A stretch of DNA of 62,100 nt from Bacteroidales bacterium (GTDB lineage: Bacteria > Bacteroidota > Bacteroidia > Bacteroidales > Lentimicrobiaceae). Numbering within the stretch: the stretch's first letter is position 1; every line of letters begins with the position of its first letter. Where the stretch lies: positions 1-62,100 of the forward strand of contig JALHHH010000016.1 of assembly GCA_022837485.1 (NCBI GenBank), given 5' to 3'. Made by a program: the position numbers and the translations under genes. The notes under the pieces are model-generated. The model was given only the letters and a program-made list of their open reading frames with translations. It was not told the origin of the DNA and searched no databases. Of this stretch, positions 1 through 9,267 are shown one piece after another.

Positions 1-260
1 GAGAGATTTGCCTTGGTTGAAGCGTATCGGTCCGAGAAACGTTTCTGGGCTTCCGTTGCACGACGTTTGGAATTGGCGCCGGAGTCGAAGAAAATCTGAA
101 CTCTCCATCCTTCCAGCGTACTCTGATGACGGTTCAGATACCGGTGTTTATCAATCAGAAGATCGATCCGCTCATCGGCAATTACCTCAACACTCCCTTC
201 CTGGGCGTGCGTACATATGCCTGCCAGAAGTATCATTAAAAGAAGAAAATATCTGCGCAT
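1..260 (-). CDS. SPOR-domain-like exported protein, 3' end cut by the window
   Basis: This is the first 86 codons of a gene that runs off the left edge. The ATG at 258-260 opens a signal peptide (LLLMILLAGICTHAQ) with a likely cleavage after HAQ. The segment GWRVQIFFDSGANSK and the following basic helix resemble the beginning of a SPOR domain, which binds denuded septal peptidoglycan. The start lies 6 nt downstream of the stop of the universal-stress gene, so the two are probably cotranscribed. The domain call rests on half a domain; the exported nature is clearer than the exact family. Confidence 0.72.
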   Translation of the reverse strand, partial: MRRYFLLLMILLAGICTHAQEGSVEVIADERIDLLIDKHRYLNRHQSTLEGWRVQIFFDSGANSKRRATEAQKRFSDRYASTKANL

Positions 261-266
261 GTACAA

Positions 267-1118
267 TTAACGCGTTGAGATCGAATATATTTCCTTTGGT
301 TGGATACTCAGCACGGGAAAGGGGGAATGATTCACCATCTGCTGAGCGAACGGTCCCAGCAGGATATTGGAAGCAGTAGTTTCCTGTTCCGTCATAATGG
401 CGATCAGATCGGCATCCACACGGCGGGCGTATTCGATGGCCACGTTTGTAATATTATCCGCCTGAAGACTTTCGAGCTGGTGGTTTACACCGGAATCGCC
501 GATATACTTCTGTACCTGACGGGCATAATTGTCAACCTTGCGCTGCACCGCCTTTATGGTGGTTGAATAAAGTGCCAGTATATGTATGTCGGCATTGAAA
601 GCTTTAGCCACCTCCACGCTGAAAGGTACTTTCTGCCTGGTATCAAGGGTGCTGTCAACAGGCAGCACAATGGTTTTGATTCCATCTCTCTGGATATTGA
701 AATCGTAGCGAACGGTAATTACCGGACAGGGTGCATACGATACAATGCGGTATGCATTGCTGCCGATCCAGAATTCCTCATACCCGGTTACGCCGTGCGT
801 GCCGGCAATAATCAGCGAAGCATCGTTGTATTTGGCCTGGTTGGCTATTTCCTGGTAAACTTTTCCCTTGCGAAGTTTGTACGAGAGCTTCCCATGCTTC
901 AGCTTTCCTTTCTTTTCTTTCAGAATTTCATCCATGTTTTTTACCGCCTCTTCCCTGAATTCGTTCACCTCTGCCGAGAATGCAAAATCCTGGTTTGTAT
1001 GGCTGTCAACCCACACCATCATGATGTTGCTTTTTACATGGTTAGCAAATTCAATGGCATAGTCGAGCGCATGGAGCGATCCTTTTGAAAAATCGATGGC
1101 AACTACTATCTCTTTCAT
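267..1118 (-). CDS. Universal stress protein, tandem UspA domains
   Basis: The protein is about 283 aa with two UspA-fold repeats. The first starts at KEIVVAIDFSKGS and contains the nucleotide-loop-like stretch IIAGTHGVTGYEEFWIGSNA (G-2x-G-9x-G/S/N type). The second starts near KTIVLPVDSTLDT and ends with LLGPFAQQMVNHSPFPVLSI. This is the usual two-domain Bacteroidota USP; such proteins are cytoplasmic and stress-associated, with unknown ligand here. I chose the ATG at 1116-1118 over an upstream in-frame TTG at 1125-1127, because the USP fold begins immediately after it. A near-consensus -7 element (TACCTTAG) lies on the minus strand near 1164. Confidence 0.9.
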   Translation of the reverse strand: MKEIVVAIDFSKGSLHALDYAIEFANHVKSNIMMVWVDSHTNQDFAFSAEVNEFREEAVKNMDEILKEKKGKLKHGKLSYKLRKGKVYQEIANQAKYNDASLIIAGTHGVTGYEEFWIGSNAYRIVSYAPCPVITVRYDFNIQRDGIKTIVLPVDSTLDTRQKVPFSVEVAKAFNADIHILALYSTTIKAVQRKVDNYARQVQKYIGDSGVNHQLESLQADNITNVAIEYARRVDADLIAIMTEQETTASNILLGPFAQQMVNHSPFPVLSIQPKEIYSISTR

Positions 1119-1267
1119 GGAATTCAAACGTTATGACCAACTTTTTTTACCAGTTGCTAAGGTATGGAATTAAAATAAACCACCCGGCTGAAGCCGGAAA
1201 ATTATTTTATTCCCGGCGCGGCTCAAAGGGCTGTTGACGCGGTTTTACCTTTACGTGAATAATTGTT

Positions 1268-1275
1268 TACCTTTG
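1268..1275 (+). promoter_or_regulatory. Bacteroidota -7 element (TACCTTTG) of ruvB
   Basis: TACCTTTG matches the Bacteroidota primary-sigma -7 consensus TAnnTTTG and lies 20 nt before the ATG of ruvB. It also decides the start: an in-frame TTG at 1263 would lie upstream of the promoter. The -33 box is weak. Confidence 0.65.
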
Positions 1276-1295
1276 TCACACACAATAATAGGCCT

Positions 1296-2318
1296 ATGAA
1301 CAAGAACCTGGATGCGGAAGCCGATCATCTCACGCCTGCCGAACGCGAGATAGAGAAAGTCTTGCGTCCGGGCGATTTTGCCGACTTTTCGGGGCAGCCC
1401 GGTGTGGTCGAGAACCTACGTATCTTTGTTCAGGCAGCCCGTATGCGCGGCGAATCCCTCGATCACGTATTGCTGCACGGCCCCCCCGGACTTGGTAAAA
1501 CAACGCTGTCGCACATCATTGCCAACGAACTCGGCGTGAACATACGGATCACCTCAGGTCCAGTACTCGATAAGCCCGGTGATCTTGCCGGACTGCTTAC
1601 CAACCTGGAGCCCAACGATGTTTTGTTTATCGATGAAATTCACCGCCTGAGTCCGGTTGTTGAAGAATACCTGTATTCGGCCATGGAAGATTACCGCATC
1701 GATATCATGATCGAGACCGGTCCCAACGCCCGCAGCGTGCAGATTACCCTCAATCCGTTTACACTGGTTGGAGCCACTACCCGCTCGGGATTGCTCACAG
1801 CCCCGCTGCGTTCACGTTTCGGTATCAATGCACGGCTTTCCTATTACGATGCAGCCACACTCGAAGGTATTGTTAAACGCAGCTGCAACATTCTTAAGGT
1901 GGAGATAGCACACAATGCTGCCGCCGAGATTGCACGCCGCAGCCGCGGAACCCCGCGCATCGCTAATCTTCTTCTGCGCAGAGTCCGCGACTTCGCCCAG
2001 ATTAAAGGCAACGGATCCATCGATCTGGAAATTGCACAGTATGCACTGGCAGCACTCCAGGTTGATAAAAACGGATTGGATGAAATGGATAACCGTATCC
2101 TCTCAACCATAATCGATAAATTCCGCGGAGGACCTGTCGGACTTACGACCATTGCCACGGCTGTTGGTGAAGATTCGGGAACCATTGAAGAGGTGTACGA
2201 ACCTTTCCTTATCCAGGAAGGATACCTGATGCGAACCCCCCGGGGCAGGGAGGTTACCCCCATGGCTTATTCCCATCTCGGGAAAGTTAAACCCGGAAAA
2301 CAGTCCGAACTCTTTTAA
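1296..2318 (+). CDS. ruvB: Holliday junction branch migration DNA helicase RuvB
   Basis: RuvB is the hexameric AAA+ motor that, with RuvA, drives branch migration of Holliday junctions in recombination and repair. The 340-aa product has the family's usual length and order: the N-terminal LRPGDFADFSGQ motif, Walker A (GPPGLGKTTL), Walker B (LFIDEIHRL), sensor I (LVGATTRSG), the arginine-finger region (APLRSRFG) and the C-terminal winged helix (GGPVGLTTIATAVGED, then TPRGR). The start was set at ATG 1296, just behind a good -7 element. ruvA and ruvC are not in the window, so the gene stands alone or leads into queG 74 nt downstream. Confidence 0.97.
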   Translation: MNKNLDAEADHLTPAEREIEKVLRPGDFADFSGQPGVVENLRIFVQAARMRGESLDHVLLHGPPGLGKTTLSHIIANELGVNIRITSGPVLDKPGDLAGLLTNLEPNDVLFIDEIHRLSPVVEEYLYSAMEDYRIDIMIETGPNARSVQITLNPFTLVGATTRSGLLTAPLRSRFGINARLSYYDAATLEGIVKRSCNILKVEIAHNAAAEIARRSRGTPRIANLLLRRVRDFAQIKGNGSIDLEIAQYALAALQVDKNGLDEMDNRILSTIIDKFRGGPVGLTTIATAVGEDSGTIEEVYEPFLIQEGYLMRTPRGREVTPMAYSHLGKVKPGKQSELF

Positions 2319-2392
2319 GCAAGAACCACGGACCCGAGATACACAAACGGAAACAATCCGGATTTTTTTAACCAAATCTGCAAGCTACCGCA

Positions 2393-3337
2393 ATGTCATC
2401 CAAAGCCGCAATGAGCGATTTTATCAGGCAAATGGCCCTTCAGCTCGGGTTCTCCTTTTGCGGCATCAGCCGCGCCAGGCGACTCGATGAAGAAGAACCG
2501 CGGCTTACAAAATGGCTGAAAGAGGGACGGAATGCCGGTATGGGCTATATGGGAAATCACTTCGATAAACGGCTCGACCCCCGCCTGCTGGTCGATGATG
2601 CAAAATCGGTAATATCGGTGCTGATGAACTACTATCCGGGAAACCGGACCGGTTTTGCTTCGCCTTACAAAGTCTCCCGTTATGCTTTTGGAACCGATTA
2701 TCATTTCGTTATCCGCGACAAACTTTACCAGCTGGCACAAAGGATTGAAGAAAAAGCCGGAGCTATAAATTACAGGGTGTTTACCGACTCGGCACCCGTT
2801 CTCGACCGGGCCTGGGCAGTAAATGCCGGACTGGGCTGGATCGGCCGCAATACCATGATGATTACCCGGCGACACGGATCGTATTTCTTTATCGGAGAAA
2901 TCATTACGGATCTCGAACTTGAATACGACATGCCTTTCGGCGGAAACTACTGCGGCGACTGCACACGCTGTATGGATGCCTGCCCGACGGGAGCCATCAC
3001 CGGCAACCGGGAACTGGATGCCGGGAAATGCATATCCTATCTTACCATCGAACTGAAGGACAATATTCCCGGCGAATTTGAAGGTCAGACCGACGGCTGG
3101 ATCTTCGGCTGCGATGTCTGTCAGGAAGTTTGTCCGTGGAACCGTTTTTCACTGATACACCAAATCCCTGATTTTGAACCTTCAGGAAACTGGATCGAAT
3201 GGTCGCGTGAAACATGGGAACAGCTTGAAAAGCCCGTTTTTGAAGAGATGTTCGGCAAATCGGCACTGAAACGGGCAGGCTTCAGGAAACTCAAAAACAA
3301 TATTACCTTTGCAGGTCATTCGAAGCGAAAGCTATAA
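2393..3337 (+). CDS. queG: Epoxyqueuosine reductase QueG
   Basis: QueG reduces epoxyqueuosine to queuosine in tRNA, using cobalamin and two [4Fe-4S] clusters. The 314-aa protein shows the N-terminal cobalamin-binding half (KSVISVLMNYYP, RYAFGTDYHFVIRDKL, FTDSAPVLDRAWAVNAGLGWIGRNT). The ferredoxin-like cysteines follow: CGDCTRCMDACPTGAI and CDVCQEVCPWN, eight Cys in the expected CxxCxxCxxxCP and CxxCxxxCP pattern. The C-terminal HEAT-like tail is short (FGKSALKRAGFRKLKNN). It ends 4 nt before the next gene, suggesting cotranscription with the arginine-deiminase homologue. It is cytoplasmic and intact. Confidence 0.96.
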   Translation: MSSKAAMSDFIRQMALQLGFSFCGISRARRLDEEEPRLTKWLKEGRNAGMGYMGNHFDKRLDPRLLVDDAKSVISVLMNYYPGNRTGFASPYKVSRYAFGTDYHFVIRDKLYQLAQRIEEKAGAINYRVFTDSAPVLDRAWAVNAGLGWIGRNTMMITRRHGSYFFIGEIITDLELEYDMPFGGNYCGDCTRCMDACPTGAITGNRELDAGKCISYLTIELKDNIPGEFEGQTDGWIFGCDVCQEVCPWNRFSLIHQIPDFEPSGNWIEWSRETWEQLEKPVFEEMFGKSALKRAGFRKLKNNITFAGHSKRKL

Positions 3338-3341
3338 GGCT

Positions 3342-4598
3342 ATGGATAGAAAAGGTATTCGGATAAATTCCGAGATAGGGAAGCTGGAAGGCGTTATCAT
3401 ACACTCCCCCGGAAGTGAGGTGGAGAACATGACACCCAATATGGTTCAGAAAGCGCTCTACAGCGATATCCTGAACCTCAGCGTTGCCGGAAAGGAGTAC
3501 GGTCAGTTCAGGGGTGTTCTTCAACGCTATACCACTACCTGGGAAGTTCGCGATCTGCTTTGTCAGGTACTGGAAAACGATAACGTTAAAAACGATCTGC
3601 TTGCCCGAATCATCGAACACGAACGGGTGGAGTCGCTTCGCGAGGAATTGATGCAGATGGATCCCTCTCAGCTTACTAAAGCGCTGATTGAAGGTGTGGA
3701 GCTGAAAAGAGATAACCTCTCCCGCTTTCTGAGCAAGGAGCGGTTTGAACTCGAGCCCCTTCATAATTTCTTTTTTACCCGCGATGCCTCCATTTCCGTC
3801 GGGCAGCGGGTACTAATCAGCAAAATGGCAAGCAGAATACGGCACCGTGAGTCGATGATCATGGAAGCCATCTTCGAAAACCACCCGGCGTTCTCGCACC
3901 GTACCGTCAACCCGCTTACCAGCAGTCATTTCTGTAAGGATTTCAGTTTTGAAGGCGGAGACTTTCTGGTAGCCCGTGAAGACATTCTGCTGGTGGGAAC
4001 CGGCTCGCGTACCACACCCAGGGCCATCGACTTCCTTATCGACCATTACAAGGCCGAACAGGTAACAAAGCACATCATAGTTCAGGAACTGCCCTACGAG
4101 CCGGAGTCGTTCATACACCTCGACATGGTGTTTACCTTCCTCGACAAGGACCTTTGTATGATTTATGAACCCCTGATCATGCATTCGAGCCGTTTTCTTA
4201 CCATTCATATAGCCATCGAAAACGGTAAGGTCCGGATTTCGGAAGTACTTAATATTCCCACCATACTCAGACAACTGGGTATGGAGATCCGCACCCTGAA
4301 CTGCGGAGGTTCCGATGATGTGGTATGGCAGGAGCGGGAACAATGGCACAGCGGCGCCAATTTCTTTGCCGTTGCCCCGGGGAAAGTGATGGGATACAGC
4401 CGAAATACCAATACGCTGGAAGAGATGAGCCGGAATGGCTTCGCTATACTGAAGGCAAAGGATGTTGTTGCCAATAAAGTGGATATCAACGACTATGAAC
4501 GTTGTGTGATAGCCATTGAAGGTGCAGAACTCTCACGCGGAGGGGGTGGCTGCCGGTGTATGACCATGCCGGTTCGCCGGGCCGATGTGGCCTGGTAA
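3342..4598 (+). CDS. Arginine deiminase family protein (ArcA-like)
   Basis: Arginine deiminases hydrolyse L-arginine to citrulline and ammonia through a covalent Cys intermediate. The 418-aa product has the expected landmarks: FTRDAS, GGDFLVA, GTGSRTTPRA, SFIHLDMVFTFLD, the GGSDDVVWQEREQW segment and the C-terminal GGGGCRCMTMPVRR, which carries the catalytic Cys. I placed the start at ATG 3342 rather than at an in-frame ATG inside queG (3309), because the family N-terminus (INSEIGKLEGVIIHSPG) follows it closely. No ornithine carbamoyltransferase, carbamate kinase or arginine/ornithine antiporter is next to it, so energy-yielding arginine catabolism cannot be inferred from context. Confidence 0.9.
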   Translation: MDRKGIRINSEIGKLEGVIIHSPGSEVENMTPNMVQKALYSDILNLSVAGKEYGQFRGVLQRYTTTWEVRDLLCQVLENDNVKNDLLARIIEHERVESLREELMQMDPSQLTKALIEGVELKRDNLSRFLSKERFELEPLHNFFFTRDASISVGQRVLISKMASRIRHRESMIMEAIFENHPAFSHRTVNPLTSSHFCKDFSFEGGDFLVAREDILLVGTGSRTTPRAIDFLIDHYKAEQVTKHIIVQELPYEPESFIHLDMVFTFLDKDLCMIYEPLIMHSSRFLTIHIAIENGKVRISEVLNIPTILRQLGMEIRTLNCGGSDDVVWQEREQWHSGANFFAVAPGKVMGYSRNTNTLEEMSRNGFAILKAKDVVANKVDINDYERCVIAIEGAELSRGGGGCRCMTMPVRRADVAW

Positions 4599-4648
4599 GC
4601 CTATTCATTCCGGATATCCTTTAACAGAATCACCAATCTACTGTTTAT

Positions 4649-7459
4649 ATGAAACTAATATTCAAAATTCTAATCATGACGATTCTCACAGGCCTGATGA
4701 TCAGCGGAACTACACAAGCTTTAGCCCAAAAAGGCGAAAAGGGAGGTTTTCACGTTGATTTCGAAAAGTATAAACTTGATAATGGCCTTGAAGTCGTTCT
4801 GCACCAGGATCATTCCGACCCCATAGTGGCAGTTGCCATTCTGTACCATGTGGGATCAAGCCGGGAGAAACCCGGAAAAACCGGATTTGCCCACTTTTTC
4901 GAACATATGCTCTTCCAGAATTCGGAAAACGTGGGGAAAGGGGAGTTCTTCCGCAAAATCGATGACCTTGGCGGAACTTTTAACGGCGGTACCTGGAACG
5001 ACGGCACCGTTTATTATGAAGTTGTGCCCAGGGATGCCCTCGAAAAAATATTCTGGATGGAAAGCGACCGCATGGGCTTCCTCATCAATACCGTTACTCA
5101 ACTGGCACTGGAAAGAGAGAAAGATATCGTTATCAACGAAAAACGACAGCGCGTCGATAACCAGCCATACGGACATACCGGTTATGTGATCGATAAAAGC
5201 CTGTTCGGCGATAAGCATCCCTACTCCTGGCAGGTTATCGGTTCGATGGACGACATCCGGGCTGCTACCCTCGACGACGTCCGCGAGTTCTACGATAAAT
5301 ACTATGCCGTGAACAATGCCACGATGGTGGTCGCCGGCGATTTTGATGCCGTTGAGGTTAAAAACCTTATTAACAAGTATTTTGGTGAGTTCAAGCCAAG
5401 GGTAAAGCCGGAAGCTTTTCGTCCTGAACCCGCCAAACTCACCCAAACCCTGAAGTTTGTACACGAAGATAATTTCGCCCGTCTTCCGGAACTCACCATG
5501 GTGTTCCCAACGGTGGAAAATTATCATCCCGATTCCTATGCCCTCGAAGTTCTTGCCGACCTGCTTGCCGATGGCAAAAAGGCTCCACTCTACAAGGAAA
5601 TCGTTGATAAGCGCAAGCTTGCACCCAGGATTTCGGTATACAATTACCCCCTTGAGCTGGCAGGTAAATTTAACATCACCGTCAGGGCATTCGAAACGGT
5701 GAATCTGAATGAGGTATACGATGCCATTATGGAAGGTTTCAGGCAGTTTGAACAGAACGGGTTCACCGAAAGCGATCTGCAGCGCATCAAAAACCTGCGC
5801 GAAACTTCTTTTTACAACAGCATCTCCAGCCTTCTCGGGAAATCATTCCAGCTCTCACAGGCCAACGTGTTCGGTGGAGATCCCTCGCGTATGATGGAGG
5901 ATGTACGCCTGCTGAATGCCGTTACAAAAGACGATGTGATGCGGGTGTATGAGAAGTACATCCGTAACGCAAACTTTATTGCAACCAGTTTTGTACCCAA
6001 AGGTAAAACTGAACTGGCCCTTGCCGGTTCGCAGAAAGCCGAGATCGTAGAGGAATCGATTGAAGAAACCGGTTCACAGGCTGCAGGAATGGAAGAAGGC
6101 GATGAGGATTATCCCCGGACTCCCACCACGTTCGACCGTACCGTTGAACCTCCCCTCGGCCCCAAACCCCTGCTGAATGCTCCCGACGTCTATACACATA
6201 AACTAAGCAACGGAGTGAGCGTTTACGGAATCGAAAGCCACGAACTGCCGCTGATTCAGTTCAGTATCCGGTTGAAAGGCGGACAGACGTTCGACGATCC
6301 GGCAAAACCCGGAGTGGCGCGGCTGGTTGCCGAAATGCTGATGGAAGGCACTGCCAAACGTACACCAGAAGAGCTCGAGGAAGCCATCGGACAGCTCGGG
6401 GCTTCCATGAATGTTAATGCCTCATCCGAATTTATAACACTAACCGCCAACTGCCTTGTAAGAAATTACGATGCCGTACGCGAACTGATGGAGGAAATTC
6501 TGCTGGAACCCCGCTGGGATGAAGCCGAATTTGAACGTCTGAAACAATCGACCCTTAGCACCATTGCGCAGCGAGATGCCAATCCCAATGCCATAGCCGG
6601 AAATGTGTTCTACAAAAAAATCTATGGCGAAAACAGCATTATGGGTCAGGCCATAACCGGAACGGTAGAATCGGTGGAAAGCATTACAATCAGCGATCTT
6701 AAAGATTATTACAATCGTTATTTTACACCTTCCGTAGCCAGCATCCACATTGCCGGAGATATGAAAAAGGAAACTGCTTTGAAGTCGTTTACGGGACTGG
6801 AGAAAGCATGGTCAGGCAGGCAGGTTGATATGGTCAGCATAAAGGTACCTGCTGCTCCCCTGAAGCCTCAGCTTTATTTCGTGGATGTACCCGATGCAAA
6901 ACAATCGGTAATTATGATCGGTTCCATTGCGATGAAACGCAACGATCCGGACTTTTTCCCTGCAACCTTTGTCAATTACAAGCTGGGCGACGGCTCGGGC
7001 AGCAAGCTTTTCAGCGTGCTTCGCCTGGAGAAAGGCTACACCTACGGAGCCTATTCGTTTATTATGCCCCGCTCGGTTGAAGGCCCCTTCGTTGCCAGTT
7101 CCAGCGTACAGTCCGTATTTACCCACGGAAAGGAATACAGCTCTGCGGATCTGGAAACTACCCGCAATGCGATGATCAGGGGCAATGCAGGCAAGTTTGA
7201 AACCATCGGCAGTCTGATGGGGATGCTTCAGGAGATAAGTACATTTGGACTTCCGGTTGATTATGTGAAAAAGGAAGAGCGCATTGCTGAAAAAATCACC
7301 CTTGAAGAAGCTCAAAAGATCTACAGCCGGTATATACGACCCGAAAATATGGTGTACGTTGTTGTGGGCGATGCCCGTACACAGCTCGAACGTTTGAAAG
7401 AAGCCGGATTGGGTGATCCCGTGCTGGTAGATATCAACGGTAAGCCGGTGAAGTTGTAA
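4649..7459 (+). CDS. Exported M16 zinc metallopeptidase, two-lobe (pitrilysin/insulinase type)
   Basis: This 936-aa periplasmic or surface protease has an N-terminal signal peptide (about residues 1-27, ending TTQALAQ). Two M16 halves follow. The first has the inverted zinc motif HFFEH (His82, Glu85, His86) with the distal acidic ligand region EREKDIVINEKRQ; it is the catalytic half. The second half (from about residue 530) lacks HxxEH and keeps the structural elements, as usual in this family (GYTYGAYSFI, the substrate-binding R/Y region). An acidic linker (EEGDEDYPRTPT) joins them. M16 proteases degrade peptides inside a clamshell chamber. The gene is followed by a strong terminator and is probably monocistronic. 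Confidence 0.94.
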   Translation: MKLIFKILIMTILTGLMISGTTQALAQKGEKGGFHVDFEKYKLDNGLEVVLHQDHSDPIVAVAILYHVGSSREKPGKTGFAHFFEHMLFQNSENVGKGEFFRKIDDLGGTFNGGTWNDGTVYYEVVPRDALEKIFWMESDRMGFLINTVTQLALEREKDIVINEKRQRVDNQPYGHTGYVIDKSLFGDKHPYSWQVIGSMDDIRAATLDDVREFYDKYYAVNNATMVVAGDFDAVEVKNLINKYFGEFKPRVKPEAFRPEPAKLTQTLKFVHEDNFARLPELTMVFPTVENYHPDSYALEVLADLLADGKKAPLYKEIVDKRKLAPRISVYNYPLELAGKFNITVRAFETVNLNEVYDAIMEGFRQFEQNGFTESDLQRIKNLRETSFYNSISSLLGKSFQLSQANVFGGDPSRMMEDVRLLNAVTKDDVMRVYEKYIRNANFIATSFVPKGKTELALAGSQKAEIVEESIEETGSQAAGMEEGDEDYPRTPTTFDRTVEPPLGPKPLLNAPDVYTHKLSNGVSVYGIESHELPLIQFSIRLKGGQTFDDPAKPGVARLVAEMLMEGTAKRTPEELEEAIGQLGASMNVNASSEFITLTANCLVRNYDAVRELMEEILLEPRWDEAEFERLKQSTLSTIAQRDANPNAIAGNVFYKKIYGENSIMGQAITGTVESVESITISDLKDYYNRYFTPSVASIHIAGDMKKETALKSFTGLEKAWSGRQVDMVSIKVPAAPLKPQLYFVDVPDAKQSVIMIGSIAMKRNDPDFFPATFVNYKLGDGSGSKLFSVLRLEKGYTYGAYSFIMPRSVEGPFVASSSVQSVFTHGKEYSSADLETTRNAMIRGNAGKFETIGSLMGMLQEISTFGLPVDYVKKEERIAEKITLEEAQKIYSRYIRPENMVYVVVGDARTQLERLKEAGLGDPVLVDINGKPVKL

Positions 7460-7480
7460 ATTTTATTCTGATTGAATGTT

Positions 7481-7525
7481 CATGCGCGGCAGACCGAAAA
7501 ATCCGGTGCCGCGCATGTTTTTTTT
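7481..7525 (+). terminator. Rho-independent terminator after the M16 gene
   Basis: A perfect 11-bp stem (CATGCGCGGCA at 7481-7491 with TGCCGCGCATG at 7507-7517), a 15-nt loop and eight T residues. It starts 22 nt after the M16 stop codon. Confidence 0.92.
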
Positions 7526-7543
7526 CTGGCAAAATAATTACAC

Positions 7544-8149
7544 TTATGTTCTTTCCCCCGCAGTCATGCTGCGTTTACTGCGATAATCGGTATAACGCAT
7601 AAACGCCATCAGCAATACAATGCAGATAACGGCCCTGAGGGTATAAACGAGAGCCAGTTCTCCGCTGGCAGAAAATAATGCCAAAACAGCAGCCAGCAGC
7701 ATTCCTCCCCAGATCGGGTAACTTTCATGATTCTCCCGCGTACGGATCATGCGGTGGATAACGGGGAAATAGGCAATTACCAGAATGGCCTGCACCAGAA
7801 GATTGGTGACAAGATGGTTTTGCGTGATCAGCCAGAAAACTGCGATAAGAATAACTACCGACAGGCATAACAAATCGAACCGGCTGAAACGCGTGCTGCG
7901 GTCACCGAATAACAGTATGGACAGCGCTACCGCACTCACAAAAAACAGATCGGTGGTATTCAGTACGTTGTCCCAAAGACTGTGGGAGTCTTCTTTGATG
8001 TAGGTAAACAAACTCATACTTACTGCAAGGGTGAAAAATACCCACATTGCCAGGGATGGTTTGATTTTCTTCCTGAAAATCAACAGGTAATAGTAAACAG
8101 TAAGCAAGAGGTTAATTACAGCAACGGCATATACGGAAAGGAGTTTCAT
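7544..8149 (-). CDS. Polytopic membrane protein of unknown function
   Basis: I do not recognise the family. The 201-aa protein is almost entirely hydrophobic, with about six predicted membrane helices (for example AVAVINLLLTVYYYLLIF, LAMWVFFTLAVSM, LCLSVVILIAVFWLI, LVQAILVIAYFPVI, MLLAAVLALFSAS, VICIVLLMAFM) and a basic C-terminus that should be cytoplasmic. No catalytic motif is visible. It starts 21 nt after the stop of a P-loop kinase gene and so probably shares its transcript. The 3' end faces the M16 terminator. Confidence 0.75.
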   Translation of the reverse strand: MKLLSVYAVAVINLLLTVYYYLLIFRKKIKPSLAMWVFFTLAVSMSLFTYIKEDSHSLWDNVLNTTDLFFVSAVALSILLFGDRSTRFSRFDLLCLSVVILIAVFWLITQNHLVTNLLVQAILVIAYFPVIHRMIRTRENHESYPIWGGMLLAAVLALFSASGELALVYTLRAVICIVLLMAFMRYTDYRSKRSMTAGERT

Positions 8150-8170
8150 AGGCAGGCTTCTGCAAACGGT

Positions 8171-8752
8171 TTAGTACAACTCCTCATGCGTTTCCTGCAT
8201 GCCTATCTGATCCAATACCAGTGCTACGCTTGTTTCCAGATCTGCTACGCTCTGGTCGTTGGTGAATACGTAATCGGCCATTTCTATGCACTTGCGCAAA
8301 TTCTGATGATTGGGATCCTCCGAAGTCATTTCCCGTTCTTCGTTTGCTATAAAGGTCTCGTAATCGATCCGGTCGGTTTCCGACTTTCTTTCAGAAATGC
8401 GTGTATATCTCGTAAACGGATCCGCATCCACGGCAAAAAGATAGAAACTACCCTTTACCCGGAGCGATTCTATTTCACCGGGAGTCCGTATGCTTTCAAT
8501 CACGCAGTTTTTGCCGGTGAGCCTGGCTTCCTCAAACAGGCAGTCGACAATGTAACTTGACGAATGTCTGGCTCTGAGGTCATTGGCCACGATTACCATG
8601 CTGTCGCGGTTTACGGGCATGCCCCGCTTCTCAATCTCGCGGCTGATAAAACCGCGAACCGAAAAGGATACAAACTCCCGTTCCCGCACCAGATATTCAA
8701 CAATGGTTCCCTTGCCTGCACCCAGAGTGCCCGTTATGCCTATAATTAACAT
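8171..8752 (-). CDS. P-loop nucleotide/dephospho-CoA kinase-like protein
   Basis: A 193-aa small-molecule kinase of the adenylate-kinase-like P-loop fold. Visible features are a Walker A at the very N-terminus (GTLGAGKGT, residues about 7-15), a conserved arginine region (DLRARHSS), the Walker-B-like CVIESIRTPGEI, and a LID-like basic segment (RYTRISERKSETD). It resembles deoxynucleoside-monophosphate kinases and dephospho-CoA kinases, but the substrate cannot be told from sequence alone. True coaE is usually of similar length but has a different CoA-binding region. The gene has its own -7 element and is the first of a two-gene unit with the membrane protein downstream. Confidence 0.8.
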   Translation of the reverse strand: MLIIGITGTLGAGKGTIVEYLVREREFVSFSVRGFISREIEKRGMPVNRDSMVIVANDLRARHSSSYIVDCLFEEARLTGKNCVIESIRTPGEIESLRVKGSFYLFAVDADPFTRYTRISERKSETDRIDYETFIANEEREMTSEDPNHQNLRKCIEMADYVFTNDQSVADLETSVALVLDQIGMQETHEELY

Positions 8753-8775
8753 GATAAACTGCTTGTTTCAGGATG

Positions 8776-8783
8776 CAAAGGTA
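8776..8783 (-). promoter_or_regulatory. -7 element (TACCTTTG) of the P-loop kinase gene
   Basis: Minus-strand TACCTTTG lies 23 nt upstream of the ATG at 8752 and fits the Bacteroidota TAnnTTTG consensus. Confidence 0.65.
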
Positions 8784-9267
8784 TAAATTGGGGAGATTGG
8801 TTTGAGATTTGTCTGAAGTAGAGGATAAGGTCAAAAGTAAAGCTGAGCCTGAGAGGATTTGGTTAATGACCGGAATCCCAATGCTGCTGTTGCAATTTAA
8901 ACATCGAAAACCGATATTAGTTGATCCCGGATATTAGTCATTATGCTCTCCTGTTTATTTGATTGTTTTATTACAGGTTCTCTCTATGATTCCTCCGTGA
9001 TTACGCTATGACAGGTCCGTTAAAAATAGGACTTGAATGGTCGTTGATACGGAGTTGATACGGAGTTGGTGCAAAATTGCTATGGAGCAGCAGATGATTT
9101 ATACCTTCTGCATTAAGCAAAATAGGTTTATGCTCCTCAGGGTGGGATAGAGGTCGGGGAATGGGACTTCCGGGTACAGCCACCAGAAAGTTACGAATCA
9201 ATTGCCGGGAATTGAATCGTGAAACCGGAAAACGGAATCCCGGTTTCTCGCGCTAAGCTGTTCCTGG
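8784..9267. other. Gene-free interval with short direct repeats
   Basis: No convincing gene lies here on either strand. Two short direct repeats are visible: GATATTAGT at 8913-8921 and again at 8930-8938, and an 11-mer at 9043-9064. The base composition resembles a decayed or non-coding repeat rather than a gene; a 66-codon minus-strand frame at 9001-9201 has no recognisable protein character. Confidence 0.5.
9043..9064. repeat. Tandem 11-mer repeat
   Basis: Two exact adjacent copies of GTTGATACGGA, followed by a partial third copy (GTTGGTG). It sits inside the gene-free interval upstream of hflX's 3' end. Confidence 0.75.

Noticed and set aside
9001..9201. A 66-codon minus-strand frame in the repeat interval
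   Set aside because: Composition and repeats explain it; there is no protein signature.
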